A stretch of 36,762 nt of DNA, from NCBI GenBank assembly GCA_029279965.1, contig JAJUHJ010000019.1, forward strand, positions 1 to 36,762. Direction: 5' to 3'. Below are positions 8,196-17,863 of the stretch, one piece after another. The stretch is from Phyllobacteriaceae bacterium. GTDB lineage: Bacteria > Pseudomonadota > Alphaproteobacteria > Rhizobiales > Rhizobiaceae. The stretch's first letter is position 1, and every line of letters begins with the position of its first letter. The translations under genes and the position numbers were made by a program. Under the pieces are notes generated by a model. It searched no databases and was not told the origin of the DNA. It saw nothing but the letters and a program-made list of their open reading frames with translations.

Positions 8196-8290
8196 CTTAG
8201 CACGCCGTGCGTCTTTTGGGACGCACAAGGACGCGCTATGAATCGACACATCGTGCTTGCCGAAAATCGATTCAGATTTTCGGGCCGATG
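8196..8290. repeat. Hyphomicrobiales-type palindromic intergenic repeat
   Basis: Two perfect stems lie in tandem. GTGCGTC (8207-8213) pairs with GACGCAC (8220-8226) around a loop TTTTGG. CCGAAAATC (8260-8268) pairs with GATTTTCGG (8275-8283) around GATTCA. The stretch GCCGTGCGTC...GGACGCACAAGGACGC, followed by an AATCGATTC-type second palindrome, resembles from memory a dispersed intergenic element common in rhizobial genomes. Only one full copy is in the window, so its repetitive nature cannot be shown here. Confidence 0.5.
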
Positions 8291-8400
8291 GCTGTAGACG
8301 AGCGCGTTCGCCCGGATACGGGTGAACGATATTCATTTCGGAGCATCGGCCCGTTCTCACGGCGCGTGCGGGAGTTCCTGATTCAGTTCAACAGCGCAAC

Positions 8401-8427
8401 AAAAAAGGGCGCGGCCAAGCCGCGCCC
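8401..8427 (-). terminator. Intrinsic terminator of pnp (end of the translation/RNA operon)
   Basis: On the minus strand GGGCGCGGC and GCCGCGCCC form a perfect 9-bp stem with a 3-base loop, followed immediately by six T. The stem covers 8407-8427 and the T run 8401-8406. It lies 26 bases after the pnp stop codon. Confidence 0.92.
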
Positions 8428-8453
8428 TGATTCACAGGATCCTCAAGAGCGAG

Positions 8454-10592
8454 TCAGCTATCGGCTCCCTCGGCCGTCTCCTTCTTGAGTTCCTCGCCCG
8501 TCTCCTGGTCGACGACCTTCATGGAGAGCCGCACCTTTCCGCGCTCGTCGAAGCCCATAAGCTTGACGTAGACCTTGTCGCCTTCCTTGACGACATCGGT
8601 GGTCTTCTGCACGCGCTCTGGAGCAAGCTGCGAGATGTGTACGAGACCATCCTTCGGACCGAAGAAGTTGACGAAGGCGCCGAAATCGGCGGTCTTCACG
8701 ACGGTCCCCTGATAGATCTCGCCCACTTCCGGCTCGGCGGTCAGGGAGTGAATCCACTTGCGTGCCGCCTCGATCTCCTTGGCGTTGGAAGAGGCGATCT
8801 TAACCGTTCCGTCGTCCTCGACATTGATCTTGGCGCCGGTCTTCTCGACGATTTCGCGGATGACCTTGCCGCCCGTGCCGATCACGTCGCGGATCTTGTC
8901 GGTCGGGATCTGCATCACTTCGATGCGCGGTGCGAATTCGCCGACCTCGCCACGGCTTTCCGACAGCGCGTTGGCCATCTCGCCGAGAATGTGCAGACGG
9001 CCGCCCTTGGCCTGCTCAAGGGCAACCTGCATGATCTCCTCGGTAATCCCGGTGATCTTGATGTCCATCTGCAGCGATGTGATGCCCTCATCGGTGCCTG
9101 CCACCTTGAAGTCCATGTCGCCGAGATGATCCTCGTCGCCGTGGATGTCGGAGAGAACGGCGAACCGGTCATCTTCCTTGATCAGCCCCATGGCAATGCC
9201 GGCAACCGGCTTGGCGAGCGGCACGCCGGCATCCATCAGCGCCAGCGAGGTGCCGCAGACGGTCGCCATGGAGGACGATCCGTTGGATTCGGTGATCTCG
9301 GAGACGACGCGGAGCGTGTAGGGGAACTGGTCGGGCGTGGGAAGCAGCGGATGCACCGCTCGCCAGGCGAGCTTGCCGTGGCCGATTTCACGCCGCCCGG
9401 GCGAGCCCATGCGCCCTGTCTCGCCCACGGAATAGGGCGGGAAATTGTAGTGCAGGAGGAATGTCTCCTTATAGGTCCCGGTCAAGGCGTCGACATACTG
9501 CTCGTCCTCGCCGGTGCCCAGCGTCGCAACCACCAGCGCCTGTGTCTCGCCTCGGGTGAAGAGGGCGGACCCGTGCGTGCGCGGGAACACGCCAACTTCG
9601 GCGTTGATGGGGCGGACGGTCTTCAGATCGCGTCCGTCGATACGGGTTCCCGTGTCGAGGATGTTCCAGCGCACGATCTTCGCCTGCAGCGCCTTGAACA
9701 CGGTGGAGACCTGTTCAGGTGTCCATTTATGCTCCTCGGCGTCTTCGGGAAGGAAGGTCTCCCGAACTTTTGCCTTGGCGGCGTCCACGGCACCGTACCG
9801 TTCCTGCTTATCGGTGATCTTGTAGGCCTCTCGGAGATCGCCTTCGATGACCTTCAGCATCTCGCCTTCGAGCTCGGAAAGATCTTCCGGGAGGAACTCG
9901 CGCGGCTCCTTGGCAGCCACTTCGGCCAGTTTGATGATAGCCTCGATCACCGGCTGGAAGCCCTTGTGACCGGCCATGACCGCACCGAGCATGACGTCTT
10001 CGGGCAGCTGCTGCGCTTCCGATTCCACCATCAGCACGGCATCGCTCGTGCCCGCGACAACCAGATCGAGCTTGCTCTCCTCCATCTCGTCAATGTGCGG
10101 GTTGATGAGATATTCGCCGCCGATATAACCAACGCGCGCGGCACCGATCGGGCCCATGAAAGGGACGCCTGAAAGGGTAAGCGCGGCAGAGGCCGCAACC
10201 ATCGCCACAATGTCGGGATCGTTCTCCAAATCGTGCTGGAGGACGGTCAGGACGACCTGCGTGTCGTTCTTGTAGCCATCGACGAAAAGTGGACGGATCG
10301 GCCGATCGATGAGGCGGGAGACGAGCGTCTCCTTTTCGCTCGGGCGGCCTTCACGTTTGAAATAGCCGCCGGGAATCTTGCCGGCGGCGAATGTCTTTTC
10401 CTGGTAGTTTACGGTGAGCGGGAAAAAGTCGAGACCCGGCTTTGGCTCCTTGGCGGAGACGACCGTAGCCAGCACCACCGTCTCACCATAGGTGGCGAGC
10501 ACCGCGCCGTCGGCCTGACGGGCGACCTTGCCCGTCTCCAGGGTGAGCGGACGCCCTGCCCATTCGATTTCTACTTTGTGTTGGTTGAACAT
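8454..10592 (-). CDS. pnp: Polynucleotide phosphorylase
   Basis: The 712-residue PNPase is a phosphorolytic 3'-5' exoribonuclease, usually trimeric and part of RNA turnover. It has two RNase PH domains. The first starts [36 protein letters not shown]; the second carries [40 protein letters not shown] and [32 protein letters not shown] domain ([36 protein letters not shown], about 565-600) and a C-terminal S1 domain ([38 protein letters not shown], about 625-695) follow. Length matches the family. AAGGACAAGG lies just before the ATG. It is the last gene of the run ending in rpsO-pnp and is closed by a strong terminator. Confidence 0.98.
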   Translation of the reverse strand: MFNQHKVEIEWAGRPLTLETGKVARQADGAVLATYGETVVLATVVSAKEPKPGLDFFPLTVNYQEKTFAAGKIPGGYFKREGRPSEKETLVSRLIDRPIRPLFVDGYKNDTQVVLTVLQHDLENDPDIVAMVAASAALTLSGVPFMGPIGAARVGYIGGEYLINPHIDEMEESKLDLVVAGTSDAVLMVESEAQQLPEDVMLGAVMAGHKGFQPVIEAIIKLAEVAAKEPREFLPEDLSELEGEMLKVIEGDLREAYKITDKQERYGAVDAAKAKVRETFLPEDAEEHKWTPEQVSTVFKALQAKIVRWNILDTGTRIDGRDLKTVRPINAEVGVFPRTHGSALFTRGETQALVVATLGTGEDEQYVDALTGTYKETFLLHYNFPPYSVGETGRMGSPGRREIGHGKLAWRAVHPLLPTPDQFPYTLRVVSEITESNGSSSMATVCGTSLALMDAGVPLAKPVAGIAMGLIKEDDRFAVLSDIHGDEDHLGDMDFKVAGTDEGITSLQMDIKITGITEEIMQVALEQAKGGRLHILGEMANALSESRGEVGEFAPRIEVMQIPTDKIRDVIGTGGKVIREIVEKTGAKINVEDDGTVKIASSNAKEIEAARKWIHSLTAEPEVGEIYQGTVVKTADFGAFVNFFGPKDGLVHISQLAPERVQKTTDVVKEGDKVYVKLMGFDERGKVRLSMKVVDQETGEELKKETAEGADS

Positions 10593-10758
10593 GCCTTGTC
10601 CTTGTCTGTCGAAGGTCGCGCACAGGCGCAGGGTCCTTCGTTTCCTTTATGAGGACGAGCCATGGGCAAGACAACGGGAGGCTTGAATACGAGACCGGCG
10701 CTTCGCGCTGGCCGAAAAAGCATCCTGCAATCCTGCCCCATGACCTGTCCGCCATCGC

Positions 10759-10783
10759 CTTTCCAAAAACGTTCTTCGGAAAG
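10759..10783. repeat. Imperfect palindrome related to the 22862-22895 element
   Basis: CTTTCC (10759-10764) and GGAAAG (10778-10783) flank an A/T-rich centre with AACGTT. The flank reads TTCGGAAAGCCG, the same string that ends the larger palindrome at 22862-22895. It lies in the rpsO-pnp spacer and looks like a decayed member of the same intergenic palindrome type. Confidence 0.35.
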
Positions 10784-10805
10784 CCGTCAGCCGGGGCACG
10801 CCTTT

Positions 10806-10848
10806 GTGCCCGGGCACCGGTAGCGGGCCCTTCCTCGGAAGAGCCCGC
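10806..10848 (-). other. Hairpins in the rpsO-pnp spacer (processing site or weak terminator)
   Basis: On the minus strand GCGGGC/GCCCGC with an inner CTTCC/GGAAG and a G-U pair between form an almost continuous 12-bp stem (10823-10848). It begins 10 bases after the rpsO stop. It is followed by a 12-base palindrome, GTGCCCGGGCAC (10806-10817). There is no T run. A stem at this place is the usual site of RNase III processing or partial termination between rpsO and pnp in other bacteria; which applies here is inference. Confidence 0.55.
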
Positions 10849-10857
10849 CGGCCGGAA

Positions 10858-11127
10858 CTAGCGACGCAGCCCGAGCCGCTCGATCAATGTCTGATAGCGG
10901 TTTACATCTTTCCGCTTTACATAATCGAGAAGACGGCGGCGCTGCGAAACGAGCTTGAGCAGACCACGGCGGGAGTGGTTGTCCTTCTTGTGGTCCTTGA
11001 AATGCTCGGTCAGGTTCTTGATGCGCTCGGTCAGGAGAGCGACCTGGACTTCCGGCGAGCCGGTATCGCCCTTTGCGGTCGCGAATTCGTTCAGAAGCTC
11101 CTGCTTGCGCTCGGCAGTAATCGACAT
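10858..11127 (-). CDS. rpsO: 30S ribosomal protein S15
   Basis: The 89-residue protein is S15, which binds the central domain of 16S rRNA early in assembly of the small subunit. Signature segments are [60 protein letters not shown] and the end [12 protein letters not shown]. The start at 11127 ([12 protein letters not shown]) has AAAGGA about 7 bases upstream; an in-frame ATG 39 bases earlier is not supported. It precedes pnp, as in most proteobacteria, but here it is separated from truB by a histidine kinase gene. A candidate -10 CTATAT lies about 110 bases upstream of the ATG (near 11236-11241), with only a weak -35. Confidence 0.98.
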   Translation of the reverse strand: MSITAERKQELLNEFATAKGDTGSPEVQVALLTERIKNLTEHFKDHKKDNHSRRGLLKLVSQRRRLLDYVKRKDVNRYQTLIERLGLRR

Positions 11128-11277
11128 CGACAATCCTTTCTCGATAGAGGGAAACGTGTCGCCCATAGCCGGGATGTCGTCCAGCCAAGGCCATTCACAC
11201 GGCGTTCATTACGCAATGTTGCGGCGCATATAGTGCATAATCGCAATAATTGCCAGCCAAAAGAGGGGGCAGGCGAT

Positions 11278-13020
11278 CTACAACGGCAATGCCGTCGAGG
11301 CGCGTTCCGGTATGATCCGCTCGACCGGAATGCGGAAAACGTATTCCAGCCCGTCTTCATGGAACGTCCGGGTCATATCGGCGCTCAGGGTGCCGCCGAG
11401 CATGCGCTCGATGATTTCGGTCCCGAAACCACGCTTCGATGTCTTGCGCGGAACCTGAGCTCCATATTCGCGCCATACCAGTACGAGCAGATCCTGCTCG
11501 ATATTCCAGGATATCACCAGACGACCGGTGTTCGTCACGAAGGCACCGTATTTTGCAGCATTCGTCGCCAATTCATGGGCGGCCAGTCCGATGGTCTGGG
11601 CGGCCTGGTTCGCCAGCCGGAAAGGCGGTCCGGACAATTCTAGCCGCTTCTGGTCTTCGGGTCGGAAGGGCTCGATCTGCGCGACAAGCAACTGGTACAG
11701 ATCGACGCCGCTGGACCCGCCTTCGATGAGAAGGTCGGTCGAACGGGCAAGGCCGTGGAGCCGCTTCTGAAAGGAATCGAGAAATGTCGGCAGGGAGTGG
11801 GCGCCGCGGGCGGTCTGCTTGGCCATCGAGGCGACAACGGTGAGCTGGTTTTTGGCGCGATGAGCAACCTCGCGCATCAAAAGGCGGATTTCGTTTTCGG
11901 CTGCTCGACGATCGGCGGAAGCTTCGGCAAGCGCGGCGGAAACGGTAGCCACTTCCGCAATCGGATAAGAGATTGACTCGATCGGTTCGCCGGCTCCCAG
12001 CCGGCGTGCATCGATGGCAAGATGACGTACCGGTTTCGCGATCCTTCGACCCAGAAACCAGGCCAGAACGGCTCCAAGCGCAATCACGATCAGGCTGCCG
12101 GCAAGCAGTTGCCACAGCGTTCGCACCATTGGCTGCTCGATGACCGTTGTCGGCGCCCAGACGGCCACATTCCAGCCGCTCAGATGTGATTCGTCCAGAA
12201 TGGCGAGAAAGGTTTCAGGGGCCGTGTTCTCCGAGAGCTGCGCCGTTTGAGGCGACGGCGCAGAAAGGTCGAGAAAGAACGGATTGCCGACATTCGAAGA
12301 CATGAAGGAGGAGGCGATCACCCGGCCCTCGCGGTCAACGAGCGAGGCATTCCAGCCGCCACGCAGCATCTGTTGAGAAAGCGTGTCGGCGATGGAGGCG
12401 GCATTGCGCCTGAGGATGAGAAGGCGCGGCGGCTGGTCTTCGGGGAAAAAGGGCAGGATGACTTCGAAAACCCATTCCCGTGTGGTTTCCCCCATGAAAA
12501 CGCCCGAAATCGTCATTTCACGGTTATCCAGCGCGTGCTGGGCAGCGTCGGGAGCCGCTATGGGACCAAGCGCCGTTCTGAATGGCACCCTAGTATTGAG
12601 TATCTGGTCGAGGTTCTCATCGGCCACGATGAGATGAGACCGGCTCCCCACGAGGGCAGACTTTGCCCGGTTGTAGAAGTCCTCGTAGGCGCCCGCGGAC
12701 AAGGAGGGGGTGGTCGAAAGCACGCGCAAGGTGGTCATCATGCCGCTGAGTTCGCGGTCGATCGCTTCGGCAATGGAGCCCGCCATCGCTTCGGCAAGCG
12801 TGTGCACCACTTCACGCTGGGCAACGTCGTTTCTCTGAAGCAATACGATCGACACCGCCAGCGCCGGAACGGTCGTCACGACGATGAGCAGAAACAGAAA
12901 GAAGCCGATCGGCTTCGGGGCTGTCAGTTTCGCGAGCAAATGCTGCCCGATTCCTGGAACCGAACCATGGCTCTTATTGCCGGTTTCCACATCTCCCCCA
13001 GCCATCACCTGTTTGTTCAA
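11278..13020 (-). CDS. Membrane sensor histidine kinase, HWE family
   Basis: The 580-residue protein has a membrane helix at about 38-60, an extracytoplasmic sensor region (about 65-300, Cache-like by layout), a second membrane helix at 303-324 and a HAMP-like segment (GRRIAKPVRHLAIDARRLGAGE). The kinase core follows: H-box MREVAHRAKNQLTVVASMAKQT with His at about 387, N-box HELATNAAKYGA (482-493), the WxE motif WREYG (516-520) and a G-box RGFGTEII (530-537). The H-box, NAAKYGA and WxE together define HWE kinases, common in Hyphomicrobiales. No response regulator is adjacent, so the partner is unknown. The TTG at 13020 has GAGGTG upstream; an ATG at 13005 is an alternative start. It is inserted between truB and rpsO on the same strand. 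Confidence 0.9.
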   Translation of the reverse strand: MNKQVMAGGDVETGNKSHGSVPGIGQHLLAKLTAPKPIGFFLFLLIVVTTVPALAVSIVLLQRNDVAQREVVHTLAEAMAGSIAEAIDRELSGMMTTLRVLSTTPSLSAGAYEDFYNRAKSALVGSRSHLIVADENLDQILNTRVPFRTALGPIAAPDAAQHALDNREMTISGVFMGETTREWVFEVILPFFPEDQPPRLLILRRNAASIADTLSQQMLRGGWNASLVDREGRVIASSFMSSNVGNPFFLDLSAPSPQTAQLSENTAPETFLAILDESHLSGWNVAVWAPTTVIEQPMVRTLWQLLAGSLIVIALGAVLAWFLGRRIAKPVRHLAIDARRLGAGEPIESISYPIAEVATVSAALAEASADRRAAENEIRLLMREVAHRAKNQLTVVASMAKQTARGAHSLPTFLDSFQKRLHGLARSTDLLIEGGSSGVDLYQLLVAQIEPFRPEDQKRLELSGPPFRLANQAAQTIGLAAHELATNAAKYGAFVTNTGRLVISWNIEQDLLVLVWREYGAQVPRKTSKRGFGTEIIERMLGGTLSADMTRTFHEDGLEYVFRIPVERIIPERASTALPL

Positions 13021-13130
13021 CCCGCACCTCGGGATCTAACGCGCAAATGGCCTAAGTGTTGCAAGCTATTCCAGGCGATTTTATTTTTGCTGGATGTGCC
13101 ACGGGTCCTGCCTGCCGAAAACAATCCTGC

Positions 13131-14069
13131 CTAGGTGGAAAACACCCGTTTTGGTTTGAACATCCCGGCTTCGACCAATCCGATAGCCACGAGCCGGCCA
13201 CGCGCGCTGGCCCAGGCTTCCGGCGCTTCCACCGGAGCATCACGCCCGCGCAGGATCACCGAATTGCCCAGACGCAGCCGGCTGGCGGCATCATCGGTAA
13301 GTGCAATTTCCGGAAGACCGTCAAGAGCAGCCGCCGTGTCGAGCAGGAATGGATCCAACAGAGCAAAGCGCTCGCGCTCGTCTGCTGCGCCGGCGGCCGC
13401 CTCTTCCAGCGCCTCAAAGGTGACAAGTTCGTTGGCGGCGAACGGATAAACCTCTGTGCGCCGCAGATCTGCAACATGACCATAACAGCCGAGATCACGG
13501 CCGAGATCACGTGCCAGCGAGCGCACGTAAGTGCCCTTGCCGCATTCCACCTCGACAACCGCTTTGCGCGGATCGGGGATGTCCAGCAACTCAAGCCGAC
13601 CGATCTCCACCTCGCGTGCAGCAATGTCCACCGTCTCGCCTCCTCGCGCCAGATCGTAGGCCCGCTCTCCACCCACCTTGATCGCGGAATATTGAGGCGG
13701 CGTCTGCATGATGAGGCCGGTATAATGTGGGAGCTGCCCTGCAATTTCCTGCTCGGAAGGGACCTTTTCCGAAGAAGCAACCACCGGGCCTTCGAGATCA
13801 TCGGTCGAACGCTCCTCGCCCCAGGCGATCGTGAAGCGATAGACCTTGGCGCCTTCCATCACATAGGGAACTGTCTTGGTTGCCTCGCCAAGCGCGATCG
13901 GAAGCATGCCGGTCGCCAGAGGATCCAGCGTGCCGGCGTGTCCTGCCTTCTGCGCCCCGAAGAGCCGTTTGACTTTCGAGACCGCATCCGTGGAGCCCAT
14001 GCCCGACGGCTTGTCCAGCACCAACCAGCCGGAGACGGGCCGGCCTTTCTTCCTTCCGCGACGCGCCAT
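13131..14069 (-). CDS. truB: tRNA pseudouridine-55 synthase TruB
   Basis: The 312-residue enzyme isomerises U55 in the T-loop of tRNAs. The catalytic Asp is in [15 protein letters not shown] (about residue 49). Further family marks are [43 protein letters not shown] and the [13 protein letters not shown] block, with a PUA-like C-terminus. The ATG at 14069 has AAGAGGAA 6 bases upstream; the adjacent TTG at 14072 is unlikely to be used. It follows rbfA by 35 bases in the rbfA-truB order standard for bacteria and is followed by the histidine kinase gene rather than directly by rpsO. Confidence 0.97.
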   Translation of the reverse strand: MARRGRKKGRPVSGWLVLDKPSGMGSTDAVSKVKRLFGAQKAGHAGTLDPLATGMLPIALGEATKTVPYVMEGAKVYRFTIAWGEERSTDDLEGPVVASSEKVPSEQEIAGQLPHYTGLIMQTPPQYSAIKVGGERAYDLARGGETVDIAAREVEIGRLELLDIPDPRKAVVEVECGKGTYVRSLARDLGRDLGCYGHVADLRRTEVYPFAANELVTFEALEEAAAGAADERERFALLDPFLLDTAAALDGLPEIALTDDAASRLRLGNSVILRGRDAPVEAPEAWASARGRLVAIGLVEAGMFKPKRVFST

Positions 14070-14104
14070 CAATATTCCTCTTTTAAAGGCCGTCCCGCGC
14101 CGGT

Positions 14105-14509
14105 TCAGCCCTTCTGTTCACCGTCATCTTCGTCATCGAGATCACGCGCCACCTCGGGCGAGCGCAGGATCCGGTCGATTTTGTCGAAGTTTTCATAGCT
14201 CGTATCCAGGCGGAACCTGAATTCCGGCATGTATTTGAGCTGCCTCAGGGCCGTCGCTGCCCTGCCGCGGATGAAGCGCGAATTGCGATTCAGCGCGTCG
14301 ACCACCTTTTGCCGGTCATCCACGCCGAGCGGGGAAACAAAAGCAGTGGCCACCTTGAGATCTGGCGACATGCGCACTTCGGAAACGGAGATGACGATGT
14401 CCTCGACCTGCGGGTCGCGCACCTCTCCGCGCTGGAGGATGTGAGCCAACGCATGGCGTGCCTGTTCACCGACGCGGAGTTGCCGTTGCGAGGGAGCAGA
14501 AGAAGGCAT
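14105..14509 (-). CDS. rbfA: Ribosome-binding factor A
   Basis: The 134-residue RbfA is a KH-fold protein that acts in late 16S rRNA maturation of the 30S subunit. The family core is visible in [93 protein letters not shown], with an acidic tail. The start is uncertain: ATG at 14509 gives [16 protein letters not shown], like rhizobial homologues, but has a poor Shine-Dalgarno, whereas a GTG at 14560 would add 17 residues. It lies 121 bases after infB, a spacer with a strong hairpin, and 35 bases before truB. Confidence 0.95.
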   Translation of the reverse strand: MPSSAPSQRQLRVGEQARHALAHILQRGEVRDPQVEDIVISVSEVRMSPDLKVATAFVSPLGVDDRQKVVDALNRNSRFIRGRAATALRQLKYMPEFRFRLDTSYENFDKIDRILRSPEVARDLDDEDDGEQKG

Positions 14510-14597
14510 AGCGAAATCGATCGTGTTGAAAGGTACGACGGCTTGAATATTAGAGCTCACAGCCTGTCGGCAAAGGTATGCGACATGAAAAGATTGC

Positions 14598-14621
14598 GGC
14601 GGCCGCGCGAAGGCGGCCGCC
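14598..14621 (-). terminator. GC-rich hairpin after infB, possible partial terminator
   Basis: A perfect 9-bp stem, GGCGGCCGC (14598-14606) with GCGGCCGCC (14613-14621), loop of six. On the minus strand it lies 9 bases after the infB stop and is followed by GCAATCTTTT, so the T run is short and displaced. It may attenuate read-through into rbfA or define an mRNA 3' end. Confidence 0.5.
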
Positions 14622-14630
14622 GAACGGGTA

Positions 14631-17183
14631 TTACAGAGACCGTTTCACGTGCTCGACGCGGAATGCCTCGATCACGTCGCCCACGCGGATGTCCTCGTAG
14701 TTCTCGAAGGCCATGCCGCATTCCTGGCCGACCGGCACCTCGGCAACCTCATCCTTGAAGCGTTTCAGGGTCTTGAGCTTGCCTTCGTGGATAACAACGT
14801 TGTCGCGGATGAGACGTACGCCCGCGCCACGTTCCACCTTGCCCTCTGTGACACGGCAACCGGCCACCTTGCCGACCTTGGTGATGTTGAAGACCTCGAG
14901 AATCTCCGCATTGCCAAGGAAGGTCTCGCGCCGTTCGGGCGAAAGCAGGCCGGACATCGCCGCCTTTATGTCATCCACGAGATCGTAGATGATGTTGTAG
15001 TAGCGGATCTCGATGCCCGCCTGCTCGGCCGCGTCGCGTGCCTGCTTGTTGGCGCGCACGTTGAAGCCGATGATGGCCGCTTCGGAGGTTTCCGCCAGCG
15101 AGATGTCGCTTTCGGTTATGGCGCCCGCGCCGGAATGCACGATGCGCGCGCGCACCTCGTCCGTCCCCAGCTTTTCGAGCGCGATCACGATGGCCTCAAT
15201 GGAGCCCTGGACGTCGCCCTTGATGATGAGCGGGAATTCCTTCACGCCCGTCTCCTGAAGCTGCGACATCATCTGTTCCAGCGAACCGCGCTGGCCGGCC
15301 TGACGGGCGACGGCCTTTTCACGTGCCTTGCGCTGGCGGTACTCAGAGATTTCGCGCCCGCGTGCCTCATTGTCGACCACCGCGAAGCGGTCGCCCGCCA
15401 GCGGCGTGCCCTGAAGGCCCAGGATTTCGACCGGCGCGGAGGGGCCGGCCTCCTTCACCTGCTCGCCGCGATCGTTGATGAGCGCGCGCACGCGGCCCCA
15501 CTCGTTCCCGGCGACGATGATATCGCCCGGCTTGAGCGTGCCCGCCTGCACCAGAACGGTGGCCACCGACCCGCGACCACGGTCGAGTTTGGCCTCGATC
15601 ACGACGCCCTCGGCGGTGCGGTTCGGATTGGCCTTGAGCTCCAGGAGCTCCGCCTGCAGGACGATCGCCTCCAGCAGCTTGTCGAGATTGGTGCCCTTTA
15701 CCGCCGAGACTTCGACATCGAGCACCTCACCGCCCATGGATTCCACGAACACCTCGTGCTGGAGAAGTTCCGTGCGCACCTTGTCGGGATTCGCCTCCGG
15801 CTTGTCGATCTTGTTGATTGCCACAATGATCGGCACACCCGCCGCCTTGGCGTGATTGATGGATTCGACCGTCTGCGGCATGACGCTGTCATCCGCAGCC
15901 ACCACCAGCACGGCGACATCGGTCGCCTCGGCACCGCGGGCCCGCATGGCGGTAAATGCCGCGTGTCCGGGCGTGTCGATGAAGGTAATCGTGCTGCCGT
16001 TCTGCTCGACCTGATAGGCACCGATGTGCTGAGTGATGCCGCCGGCTTCGCCTGCCACGACATTGGCCTTGCGAATGGCATCGAGGAGTGAGGTCTTTCC
16101 GTGGTCGACATGGCCCATGATGGTGACCACGGGCGGCCGCGGGGTGAGGTCCTCCGGATTGTCCGCGATATCAAACAGGCCTTCCTCGACGTCGGATTCA
16201 GCAACCCTTTTGACCGAGTGACCAAACTCGACCGCCACCAGCTCCGCCGTGTCCGCATCGATCACGTCGCCGGGCTTCATGATCTGGCCCTGCTTCATGA
16301 AGTACTTCACAACGTCGACGGAGCGCTCGGCCATACGCTGGGCAAGCTCCTGAATGGTGATGGTCTCCGGCAAAACCACTTCGCGCGCAACCTTTTCACG
16401 CGGCTCCTGGCTTTGCGAGCGCCTGAACTTTTCCTGGCGGCGCCGCATGGATGAGAGCGAGCGGCTGCGCGTCTCGTCGCCCGACAGCGCCGAGTTCAGC
16501 GTCAGCTTGCCACGCCGGCGCTGCTCCTCCACGCGCGGCTTGGCGGGACGGGCGGGCGCTTCCGGCTTCGGTGCACTGCGTTTCGCGCTACTCCGCGCCC
16601 GCTCGCCTTCTTCCGCAGGCTGGATGGCCACGGGGGGCTCAGCTTCGGCCGGTGTGCGGCGGCGTGCCTCCTCCTCGGCGCGCGTGCGCGCTTCGGCTTC
16701 GGCTTTCAGGCGCGCTTCTTCCTCGGCCTGACGGCGCGCAGATTCCTCGCGCTCCTTGCGACGGCGCTCTTCCTCTTCAGCACGACGTGCTGCTTCCTCG
16801 GCGGCCTGCTTGCGTTCTTCCAGCTCGCGCACCTTGGAATTCTGCAGCGCCCGGCGCCGGGCTTCCATCTCCTGAGTGGAAAGCTCGTTCAGGACGACGC
16901 CGGAGCGTTGCTGCGAAGGTGCGGATTTCTGCCGCTGCGGCGCCTCGCGGGCCGGTGCCGGTGCGGCAGGCGCGGCTGGCTTTGCGCGTGCGGCTGGCGC
17001 GGGCGGTTCGGGCCGCTCGCCCGGCCGGGAGAATTTCCGCTTCTTCGTCTCGACGACGACAGCCTTCGTGCGCCCATGCGAAAAATTCTGGCGCACGGTC
17101 CCCTGCTCGGGCCTTTTCAGCGTCAGCGTTTTTTTCGGATTGACGCTCAGCGTCTTTTCGTCATCGGTCTTCGTATCGGTCAT
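14631..17183 (-). CDS. infB: Translation initiation factor IF-2
   Basis: The 850-residue GTPase brings initiator tRNA to the 30S P site and promotes subunit joining. A long basic/glutamate-rich N-terminal region (to about 260) contains a low-complexity [19 protein letters not shown]-like coiled coil. The IF2 N-domain follows ([34 protein letters not shown]), then the G domain with [15 protein letters not shown] (G1), [12 protein letters not shown] (G2), DTPGHAAF (G3), NKID (G4) and the [15 protein letters not shown] (G5) block, then domains II-IV. The ATG overlaps the stop of rnpM as ATGA, so translation is coupled. Gene order nusA-rnpM-infB-rbfA is the standard one. Confidence 0.98.
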   Translation of the reverse strand: MTDTKTDDEKTLSVNPKKTLTLKRPEQGTVRQNFSHGRTKAVVVETKKRKFSRPGERPEPPAPAARAKPAAPAAPAPAREAPQRQKSAPSQQRSGVVLNELSTQEMEARRRALQNSKVRELEERKQAAEEAARRAEEEERRRKEREESARRQAEEEARLKAEAEARTRAEEEARRRTPAEAEPPVAIQPAEEGERARSSAKRSAPKPEAPARPAKPRVEEQRRRGKLTLNSALSGDETRSRSLSSMRRRQEKFRRSQSQEPREKVAREVVLPETITIQELAQRMAERSVDVVKYFMKQGQIMKPGDVIDADTAELVAVEFGHSVKRVAESDVEEGLFDIADNPEDLTPRPPVVTIMGHVDHGKTSLLDAIRKANVVAGEAGGITQHIGAYQVEQNGSTITFIDTPGHAAFTAMRARGAEATDVAVLVVAADDSVMPQTVESINHAKAAGVPIIVAINKIDKPEANPDKVRTELLQHEVFVESMGGEVLDVEVSAVKGTNLDKLLEAIVLQAELLELKANPNRTAEGVVIEAKLDRGRGSVATVLVQAGTLKPGDIIVAGNEWGRVRALINDRGEQVKEAGPSAPVEILGLQGTPLAGDRFAVVDNEARGREISEYRQRKAREKAVARQAGQRGSLEQMMSQLQETGVKEFPLIIKGDVQGSIEAIVIALEKLGTDEVRARIVHSGAGAITESDISLAETSEAAIIGFNVRANKQARDAAEQAGIEIRYYNIIYDLVDDIKAAMSGLLSPERRETFLGNAEILEVFNITKVGKVAGCRVTEGKVERGAGVRLIRDNVVIHEGKLKTLKRFKDEVAEVPVGQECGMAFENYEDIRVGDVIEAFRVEHVKRSL

Positions 17184-17815
17184 TCCATGTCCTTTGCGGC
17201 ATCTGCCGCGCTCGACGCTTCCACGTCCGGGGCCACGCCTCTGTATAGAGCGAGCGCGTCGATGCGCCGTCGCGCTGCCTCGCCTGGCCCCCGGTCGAGC
17301 ACGGCAGCATGTATCACATTTGTTGCCCCCAATGACAAACTCATTTCGGCTTCCGAAAAGAGCTCGTATGCCGGAATCGGGCGAATACCGGCATGGGCTG
17401 CCATTCTACGCGCCCCTGCAATCTTGCGGACGCCGTCTTGTGCCGCCTCGCGGGCATGCAGAACGAGCACTGCCTTGCCGCCGCGCACGGCAGATTCCAC
17501 CTTCACTGCCCCCAATGCCACGGCTCCGGCCTTGCGCGCAAGGCCAAGAGCGCCAAGAGCAGCGCCTGAGAGCAGGGAATCGACCATTTCGGCCAGATCC
17601 GACGGCGCTTTGACGGGCGCTTTCAAAGCCCGGGCAAAAGCGTTCTTTGCCGCGGCCTTCTCGACAAGCGCCCTCTCAGCACCAACCCAACACCCGCGTC
17701 CCGGCAGCTTGCGCTTCAGGTCCGGAACGACCGTCCCATCCGGCCCTGCCACAAACCGGATGAGTTCATGTGGCTGCCGCTCCTGACGGGTCACGATACA
17801 TGTGCGGTCGTTCAT
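17180..17815 (-). CDS. rnpM: RnpM/YlxR-type RNA-binding protein fused to an L7Ae-like domain
   Basis: The 211-residue protein has an N-terminal DUF448/YlxR domain ([50 protein letters not shown], with the hallmark GRGCW) and a C-terminal L7Ae/L30e-like fold (about 95-190: [48 protein letters not shown]). This fusion is usual in alphaproteobacteria. In Firmicutes YlxR (RnpM) binds RNase P RNA; the role here is inferred only. The start is not certain: ATG at 17815 gives [11 protein letters not shown] but has no clear Shine-Dalgarno, and TTG at 17827 is in frame. It lies between nusA and infB and overlaps infB by four bases. Confidence 0.88.
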   Translation of the reverse strand: MNDRTCIVTRQERQPHELIRFVAGPDGTVVPDLKRKLPGRGCWVGAERALVEKAAAKNAFARALKAPVKAPSDLAEMVDSLLSGAALGALGLARKAGAVALGAVKVESAVRGGKAVLVLHAREAAQDGVRKIAGARRMAAHAGIRPIPAYELFSEAEMSLSLGATNVIHAAVLDRGPGEAARRRIDALALYRGVAPDVEASSAADAAKDME

Positions 17816-17863
17816 CGCGTTTAACAAGACCCATGGACAGGAAAGAGGTCATCGAATCACGCC

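Larger units (their letters stand above)
8137..8453. other. 317-base gap between ptsN and pnp (convergent genes)
   Basis: This space separates the plus-strand ptsN stop from the minus-strand pnp stop. It holds the dispersed-repeat-like element at 8196-8290 and the pnp terminator at 8401-8427. I see no credible coding frame in it and no T-rich terminator on the plus strand for ptsN; the hairpin at 8207-8226 may play that role. Confidence 0.6.

Noticed and set aside
8637-10172. A 511-codon open frame on the plus strand opposite pnp
   Set aside because: It is the antisense shadow of a highly conserved gene in GC-rich DNA; no ribosome binding site or recognisable domain.
14649-16091. A 480-codon plus-strand frame opposite infB
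   Set aside because: Antisense shadow of infB with His/Asp/Arg-rich composition typical of reversed GC-rich genes.
16620-16870. Short repeated codon pattern inside infB that looks like tandem repeats
   Set aside because: It is the normal Glu/Arg/Ala-rich coiled coil of the IF-2 N-terminal region.
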